Shown here: piece by piece, positions 22,465 to 22,570 of the stretch
Position numbering within the stretch: position 1 is the stretch's first letter
Layout of the letters: every line of letters starts with the position of its first letter
NCBI RefSeq assembly: GCF_039928515.1
Contig: NZ_JBDSSZ010000010.1
Direction: 5' to 3' (one strand)
Source: Capsulimonas sp039928515
Lineage (GTDB): Bacteria; Armatimonadota; Armatimonadia; Armatimonadales; Capsulimonadaceae
DNA length: 22,570 bases
The notes under the pieces: generated by a model
Databases searched by the model: none
Told to the model about the DNA's origin: nothing
What the model saw: the letters and a program-made list of their open reading frames with translations, nothing else
Translations under genes and position numbers: made by a program

Positions 22465-22568
22465 GCCGAGGTAACAAAAATCAGCGCCGCCAGCTCATAA
22501 GCGTCCGATCTGTAAGACGCAGGGCAGGAGGGAAAGTGATCTTTCGTGACATTGAGAATGGGCTTTGC
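22374..22568 (-). other. Partial minus-strand frame entering from the right edge
   Basis: A 64-codon frame is open from the window edge to a TAA at 22374-22376, which lies in the loop of the inverted repeat. It reads AKPILNVTKDHFPSCPASYR, then SDAYELAALIFVTSAAPFPT, and passes through one arm of the repeat. It may be the 3' end of a gene whose tail was replaced by the repeat, or it may be chance. I recognise no family. Apart from this, 22465-22570 shows only AGGAGGG at 22526-22532 followed by GTG at 22536 on the plus strand, possibly the start of a gene beyond the edge. Confidence 0.25.
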
Positions 22569-22570
22569 GA

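Noticed and set aside
1..22570. CRISPR array, tRNA or rRNA genes
   Set aside because: No short regularly spaced direct repeats other than the 291-294-bp coding units, and no cloverleaf or rRNA motifs, were seen on either strand.

Overview
This 22.6 kb window looks like a chromosomal segment of a GC-rich, secretion-heavy environmental bacterium. The best guess is Armatimonadota (Capsulimonas-like). The guess rests on the combination of paired Uma2-type nuclease genes, a PEP-CTERM exported protein, tandem ECF sigma factors with a membrane-anchored C-terminal extension and TTG starts, a secreted beta-helix protein with Ig-like repeats, and a DUF4157 (eCIS core) protein. No rRNA or tRNA gene and no CRISPR array was seen. 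The lineage is an inference from gene content, not from a phylogenetic marker.

Left end (1-2965). The 5' part of an ISAzo13-type transposase runs off the left edge on the minus strand. It abuts an AT-rich stretch that differs in base composition from the rest of the window. That stretch holds an ORF that appears to have lost its 5' end to the IS, a one-protein XRE + ImmA/IrrE metallopeptidase regulator one base after it, a good terminator, and a convergent DUF4145 protein with an N-terminal Cys-rich segment. It reads as a small acquired island of the stress, phage-response or toxin-antitoxin type.

Polysaccharide and export region (2966-8555). Two minus-strand Uma2 paralogues, which share their ribosome-binding site and a TATACT block upstream, flank a plus-strand exported GH3 beta-glucosidase. 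Next to them are a small exported NTF2-like protein, a two-helix membrane protein of unknown function, and a PEP-CTERM protein with its own terminator.

Decay zone (8715-13460). An RsbW-like ATPase carries an in-frame TGA where a Trp codon is probable. A diguanylate cyclase gene has lost its sensor region: a signal peptide and TPR-like remnant lies out of frame with the GGDEF domain. A secreted beta-helix/Ig-repeat protein ends at a TAA inside its seventh repeat, after which repeat homology stops within about 22 bases. Long perfect hairpins lie on both sides of this last gene.

Right half (13460-22570). This part holds a cytoplasmic DsbA-like protein, a secreted SGNH esterase with a C-terminal discoidin-like domain, two tandem sigma factors with transmembrane tails, a SIRT5/CobB-type deacylase, and an 805-residue DUF4157 protein with an HELTH site. 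Upstream of the DUF4157 gene is an imperfect inverted repeat of about 157 bp, MITE-like or hairpin-RNA-like, lying among fragments of coding sequence.

Points most worth checking: the 22308-22464 inverted repeat, the orphan DUF4157 gene, the two membrane-tailed sigma factors, the three adjacent damaged genes, and the IS-disrupted XRE/ImmA island.
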